Source of the DNA: Papilionanthe hookeriana x Papilionanthe teres
Lineage: Eukaryota > Streptophyta > Magnoliopsida > Asparagales > Orchidaceae
Direction: 5' to 3'
Assembly (NCBI GenBank): GCA_022702705.1
Contig: CM040429.1
Span: 114,181,943-114,245,942 of the forward strand
Length of the DNA stretch: 64,000 nucleotides
Shown: in pieces, positions 59,284 through 64,000 of the stretch
How the letters are laid out: every line of letters begins with the position of its first letter
Position numbering within the stretch: the first letter of the stretch is position 1
The notes under the pieces: generated by a model
Told to the model about the DNA's origin: nothing
The model's input: the letters and a program-made list of their open reading frames with translations, nothing else
Databases searched by the model: none
Program-made: the position numbers and the translations under genes

Positions 59284-60659
59284 TAGCTTAATTTACCTCT
59301 TGAGATGTGTGATTCTGTTTTTAGTTTATTTCTTATTTGTTAGTACGGATTAGTATGATTGTATTGTTGTTTGTTAGTGTGGACTTTTGATATTGAGATT
59401 GTGTTTAGAGCATCTGCTGTGTTATGTGTTTAAGACTGAAATATGGATGAATTTTCATTTTCTATGATAAATTTTTATTTCTATTTCAGCCTACTGTTTA
59501 GTATTCATGAATAGTTAGTAATTTTGCATGTTCTAAAAATAAAAATATATAAAAAAAGTTGGAAATTAAATCCTACTCTGCAAACTTCTCTATATATGCT
59601 TAATTACTTATGTTATATACATATTAAAGCATGTGTAGGATTAGAAATGAGTTTCTTCTTAATACATCATCATTGTACCTAAATAATTCATGTTTATTTC
59701 TTTCTCTCATGCTTTAGAAAATATTATGATTCATTGTTTTTATACTAAAGTTGATGTTTGGGGGAAGGAAAAATATTTTTTTTCAAATTTAAATATTATT
59801 TGTCCTTAATGAAGTAATATTTTCTTTAAAAATATTAACATAAAATAAGAAATGAAAAATATATTTAAGATTACTTAAATTTTTGGAATTTATAAATAAT
59901 TTAGTAAACTTAACTAAAATTTCAATAATTTTGATTGATTTTAAGAATAGAATTATTTAACTTAAAGAATATTAAGATTAAGAATTTTTCTATTTATAGT
60001 GAAGAGAAATGTATTTTATAAATACTAAAGAATCAAGATTATTACTTAAAAAATAAGAGATTGAAATAATTTTTGAAAAATACTTATTAAAGAATGTCAT
60101 ATTTATTAAGTAAAAAAAATGTATAAGTTTTTAAATATAACTTAAGAATAGTGAAGTTCATAATCATTAACAGACTATCTAAAAATAGTAATCCTCACAA
60201 ATAAAAAAAATGGAAAATTGAAAAATATCCTTAAAAAAACAAAAGAAAAAAAGAAAAGAAAAGAAAAAAAGCAAAAAAAAATGTGAGGAGAAGCTTGAGG
60301 AATAGTCTAATAAAAAATTGGCTTCACTTGAATTATCTTATAGAAAGAAAACCAATTACATTTTAACTTAAATTTTATGTACAATTATTTTTACTAGAAA
60401 AATATTTCATGAAAATCTGTTTTTTGTAAATATTGTGACCTTAATATGATAAATTACAATTATTCTTGAAATAAATGAAAAATTGAATGTCTTATGATTT
60501 GGTAGTTAAGTGTTCTTTAAATTCTTAAAATTAACCTTAATTAGTGAAATTTAGTGGATGATTTGCTAAAGTTTTTATAAAACCAAAAATTAAAAGAAAT
60601 CTTAAGTATTTAAACTTCATTTCAAATGTTATACATTTTATGTAATTAAAAAGGTTACT
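59284..60659 (+). other. 3' untranslated region of Athila element B
   Basis: Extremely AT-rich. It includes an internal polypurine-like GTTTGGGGGAAGGAAAAA (59756-59773) and a long A/G-rich run (about 60230-60290). No gene seen. Confidence 0.7.
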
Positions 60660-60692
60660 TGAGGACAAGTAACGTTTAAGTTTGGGGAAATT
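60660..60692 (+). other. Polypurine tract region of Athila element B
   Basis: GAGGACAAGTAACG followed by TTTAAGTTTGGGGAAAT ends exactly at the LTR start TGATCCAC (60693). GAGGACAAG plus GTTTGGGG is the usual Athila arrangement. Confidence 0.8.
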
Positions 60693-62470
60693 TGATCCAC
60701 TTGAAAATACCTAGTTTTATGCTTTATTTATGATTCAATTCTTATGCTTTAATGAAAGGTATTTTTATGTTTTTGGATGTAGGTGATAAAAAAGAGTTCA
60801 AGAAGGAATAATGAGCAAAAAGGAGCAAAAATGGAGCTTAAAGAGCAAAGTTGTCGAGATTATAGGTCTGGCGCCTAGGCGCCAGATTCTGGCACCTAAG
60901 CGCCAGTTAGATACAGATGCAGACAAGATTTTTACGACTTTGGGCAGTTATTTTAAAGGTGTTAAGCCGTTATCAGAGCTTCTAGAAGTCTGGAAGTTAC
61001 TCTTAATATATAGGACAAGTGATACAATGCATATGGACACAAGGAAACGGTTTTAATCGTGAAGAGGTGCGATCTAAAGTGAAGAGGTGTGAAGACCTGG
61101 TCACGGAGTTCGGCACCTAGGCGCCCGATCCCGGCGCTTAGGCGCCAGATCCCGGCGCCTAGGCGCGACAGCTACCTTCTAGAAGATACATTGTATTTGG
61201 ACCAATTTTTAAGAGGTGCCCTAAGCAACCCTTGGTCAAATTTAGAGCACTCTAAATAGGAGCCCGTTTTACAGAGAAAATCGCACCCTATAGTCCCCAA
61301 GCACATATAGCCATTTTATCCCCCCTCTAGCATCGAATCATTTTAGGGAGACACCTTCTTTAGTATTTAGTGAGTTTATTTTTAGTTTATTTTGAGTGTT
61401 GAGTGTGAGTTTATTTAGTGTTGTTGCTGTTGAAGTCTTTCATCATTGCATTGGAGTCAGTAGGAGTCAGTAGATCACTTGAAGTAACATTCCAGATAAG
61501 TATTTGTAACTTAGTTTTAAGTTTTATAAATATGTTTTGTTGTGTGAATTCAATGTCTTCTGAGTAGTTAGTTTTCTTTCTCCTTTCAACTATGAAAAGA
61601 TAATAAGATAATTGAATTTTGTTGGAGAATTTAACTTAAAATATTTATAAAAATTGTGATGATATTAATACCTAATCTTAGTTTACTTTTTAAACTGGCC
61701 ATTTAAATTGTTAAAACTTGTTGAAGAATTTTGAGACCTATCCGGAGATGAGATCTTAACTAGTAGATATCACATGAATCCTTGGGTAATCGAAGGCTTT
61801 ATGCAGGTTATTCAAGGTGAAGTGCAAATAAATAGGAAGATATGATTTATTAGGTGTAGAATTAACTAGTTTTTAGAGTGACAGACTAAATTCTAAGAAT
61901 TTTGTTTATAGAAAGGGAACGAGTCACTGGTAGGGCTGAACATAGCCACCCTTGGACATCTACTAGTGTGAGCCTAGATTAACTCATTCTACTAAAAAAA
62001 GATCCTGAACAGATCTATAGATTAGTCAATGTTCTTTATTCCTGGACCAAAGGGTAAAGAATAGGAATGCTTCTATTTGGCACAATACCATAATCTAGAT
62101 TATCCACAAATAATAATTATTCTAAAAATCTTGGATTAGTTAAAAAGGAGAAGTTGTTTTATTATACCTACATTAATCTTTATTTTATTACTGCTTCCTT
62201 ACATTTAGTATAAATATTATTAAATTTAAAATCTGAATATTTGAAAAGAAATAAAAATAATAATTACTTTTAATTTGAAAATCCTAAAAGTATTTCTTAA
62301 TTTTCTCAAAATATTCTCTGTGGGATCGATAACCAAGACTGCACTAGAGCCCTGTATTACTTGAAACAATATGAATACTTGCGTTTGAAATTGTGACTTT
62401 TACAATAATTAATATAATATTTAAAGATAAATTCATAAACTCTTACACAAGTAAAAGTCGGGTCACATCA
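60693..62470 (+). repeat. Right LTR of Athila element B, shared with the next unit
   Basis: TGATCCAC ... GGTCACATCA, 1778 bp, colinear with 22269-24029. It has a polypurine tract on its left and a primer site on its right, so it serves as 3' LTR of one unit and 5' LTR of the next. It contains the 18-bp perfect palindrome CTGGCGCCTAGGCGCCAG (60868-60885) and three more palindrome-type copies at 61111-61167. Confidence 0.9.
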
Positions 62471-62691
62471 AGTTTTTGACACCGTTTGCCGAGGATTATA
62501 TCTTCTAGCAGTGGTATCAAATTCTTGCATTCAAAAGTATATATAAAGCCCCGATAGGCAGTAATTCAGGTTTTTGGTGCCATTACCGGGGATTAAATCT
62601 TCTAGCAGTGGTATAAAATTCTTGCATTTAAAAGTATATATATAAAGCACCGATAGGCAGTAATTCAAGTTTTTGGCGCCGTTGACGGGGA
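62471..62691 (+). repeat. Threefold repeated primer-binding-site region of the second Athila unit
   Basis: Units start at 62471, 62568 and 62668. The third primer site (62674-62691) differs from the tRNA-Asp complement by one base (GTTGACGGGG); the first two are more diverged. Same organisation as 24030-24250. Confidence 0.85.
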
Positions 62692-62839
62692 AGATAAGGA
62701 AAATATGTAAGAAAGTTAAAAAGACAATTTTTAAATTTCTCATATTAAAAATAATTTATTCACTTTTATTTCTTAAATAAAAATAAAAAAAGAAAAATAT
62801 AAAAACAAAAATACTAAAAAGATTTTAATTTAATTTTTT

Positions 62840-64000
62840 ATGCGTAGTTATGCATCTGAAGGATTATCACCTTTTGATTCTGAATTAGAAAGAACAGTTA
62901 CAAGAATTAGAAAAGGAAAAAAATTCCAAAATATCAGGAAATGGCTAACTTACATAACAATAATGAAAATCCAATTAAAATCAATGAACAAAAAGTTTTT
63001 AAACCATTAAAGGATTATGCAAACCCTACAGCTGATGAATTTCATATTAGTATTCAAATGCCAGCTGTAGATGCTAATTCTTTTGTGTTTAAACGTTTTA
63101 TTATTCAAATGGTTCAAAATAATCAATTTGGAGGAACACCTAATGAGTATCCAAATTTACACATTGCTAGTTTCTTAGAACTTTATGCTACCTTTAAATA
63201 TAATAATGTTTCTGATGATGCTATTAGGATTAGACTCTTTCCTTTTTCCTTAAAGATAAAGAAAAGATGTGGCTTAATTCATTAGCAACTTATTCTATTA
63301 AAACATGTGCAGATATGGCGCAAAAATACCTTACAAAATCTTTTCCTCCTTCTAAAAGTGCAAAATTAAGAAATGATATAACTTCATTTACGCAATTTAA
63401 TGGAGCAAAAATTTATGAAGCTTGGGAAAGATTTAAAGAACTATTAAGAAAATGTCCTCATCATGCTTTACCAGATTGGTTAATTATTCAAACATTATAT
63501 AATGGACTTATTGGATCACTTAAATCAATTATAGATGCTACTGCTGGTGGTTCTTTAATGGCTAAGACATTTGAAGAAGCTTTTTCTTTAATTGAAGAAA
63601 TGTCAAATAAAAATTTTCAATGTCCTTCTGAAAGGGTTAATCCTAAAAGAATGGCATGTATTCAAGATAATGAAATATTTTCTATTTTAGCCTCACAAGT
63701 GGCTGCGATATCTAAGAAGTTAGATAATTTTTCTATTAATATATCGCTTGTAAGTAATGATAATTCTACAAATACTGATGATTCTCAAACAATGGAAACT
63801 TTGCAACCTATTGCTAGTAAAACTAATAATCCTTATTCTAATTATTATAATCTTGGTTGGAAAAATCATCCTAATTTTAATTGGAATAATGGGCATCAAC
63901 AATGGAGTAATAATCAAGTTAATCCAAATTGGAACAATCAAGGAAATTCAAACTTTAGCCAACTTACCCTCCTGGTTTTAATAATCAGCAGAAAAAGTTA
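62840..64000 (+). pseudogene. gag: gag of the second Athila unit, running off the window
   Basis: ATG 62840 aligns with 24398. One-base differences near 62920 and 63252 shift the frame, but from 63267 the frame is open for over 240 codons to near the window end (a further one-base shift near 63955). This part keeps what the first copy lost: the Retrotrans_gag block EAWERFKELLRKCPHH (63418-63465), IDATAGGSLMAKTFEEAFSL, then the Asn/Trp-rich tail (WKNHPNFNWNNGHQQW). Gag builds the particle. Confidence 0.85.

Larger units (their letters stand above)
22269..62470 (+). mobile_element. Element B: Athila-like Ty3/gypsy element split by element C
   Basis: LTR 22269-24029, primer sites, gag, protease, RT remnant, integrase to 28951; then, after the 27.7-kb insertion C, the 3' ORFs, polypurine tract and LTR 60693-62470. 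Lineage evidence: tRNA-Asp-type primer site, gag starting MRGSRSEG, DLGAS protease, the GTGGGAGGCAACCCA motif after pol (about 28806-28820), and the plant-transposon-protein domain ORF near the 3' end. It continues through the right LTR into a second internal region, so it is part of a tandem array. Confidence 0.9.

Noticed and set aside
59756..59773. Internal G/A-rich GTTTGGGGGAAGG as the true polypurine tract of element B
   Set aside because: It is almost 1 kb from the LTR; the tract at 60660-60692 directly abuts the LTR terminus. It may be a secondary plus-strand primer, which cannot be judged here.
60811..61056. 81-codon ORF in the right Athila LTR
   Set aside because: The ATG and frame are not preserved in the left LTR (22370-22620), so it is probably chance.

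Overview
This window looks like a purely repetitive intergenic block from a seed plant with a large, AT-rich genome. I see no host gene, tRNA, rRNA or CRISPR locus. Essentially every base can be assigned to nested Ty3/gypsy LTR retrotransposons of two lineages: a Tat/Ogre-like family (very long LTRs, an extra ORF before gag, a second archaeal-type RNase H, a primer site I take to be tRNA-Arg) and an Athila-like family (tRNA-Asp primer site, DLGAS protease, a 3' plant-transposon-protein ORF). The species cannot be named from the sequence.

Layout. (1) Element A, Tat/Ogre-like, + strand, 1-20406: right part of its 5' LTR (1-3740), primer site and leader, decayed ORF1, gag, protease, RT, RNase H, second RNase H, integrase, an AlkB-like ORF (12940-14423), a 3' UTR with a 38-bp tandem array, polypurine tract, and a 3' LTR (16068-20406) with a 2.6-kb internal deletion. 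(2) Element H, an older Tat/Ogre-like copy on the - strand, of which 20407-22268 is visible between two insertions. (3) Element B, Athila-like, + strand, inserted in the gag of H at 22269. Its body runs 22269-28951 and resumes at 56692-62470. Its right LTR is followed directly by another primer site and gag (62471-64000), so it is a tandem, LTR-sharing array leaving the window. (4) Element C, Tat/Ogre-like, + strand, 28952-56691, inserted in B with a 5-bp target duplication AGTCG. It is about 27.7 kb long, with two LTRs of about 7.4 kb.

The most interesting content is an ORF downstream of integrase in both A and C. Its C-terminal half is a plant ALKBH9/ALKBH10-type 2-oxoglutarate/Fe(II) dioxygenase, the RNA m6A-demethylase type. 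In C the HxD, the distal His and the RxSxTxR motif are all readable, although the ORF carries two frameshifts. The same ORF at the same place in two separately inserted, diverged elements shows that the AlkB module belongs to this retrotransposon family and is not a host gene caught nearby. Its first 30 or so residues resemble the start of ORF1, and both ORFs start 3-4 nt after a splice-acceptor-like CAG, with a matching donor-like site in the LTR. This suggests separate spliced messages for the accessory proteins.

Other structures worth following up are an 18-nt complementarity between the 5' leader and the polypurine tract of A (17/18 in C), a conserved leader hairpin, a higher-order satellite-like array in the 3' UTR of C, a threefold repeated primer-site region and dispersed GC-rich palindromes in the Athila element, and several deletion scars. 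All elements carry inactivating lesions, so any function refers to ancestors or intact relatives elsewhere in the genome.
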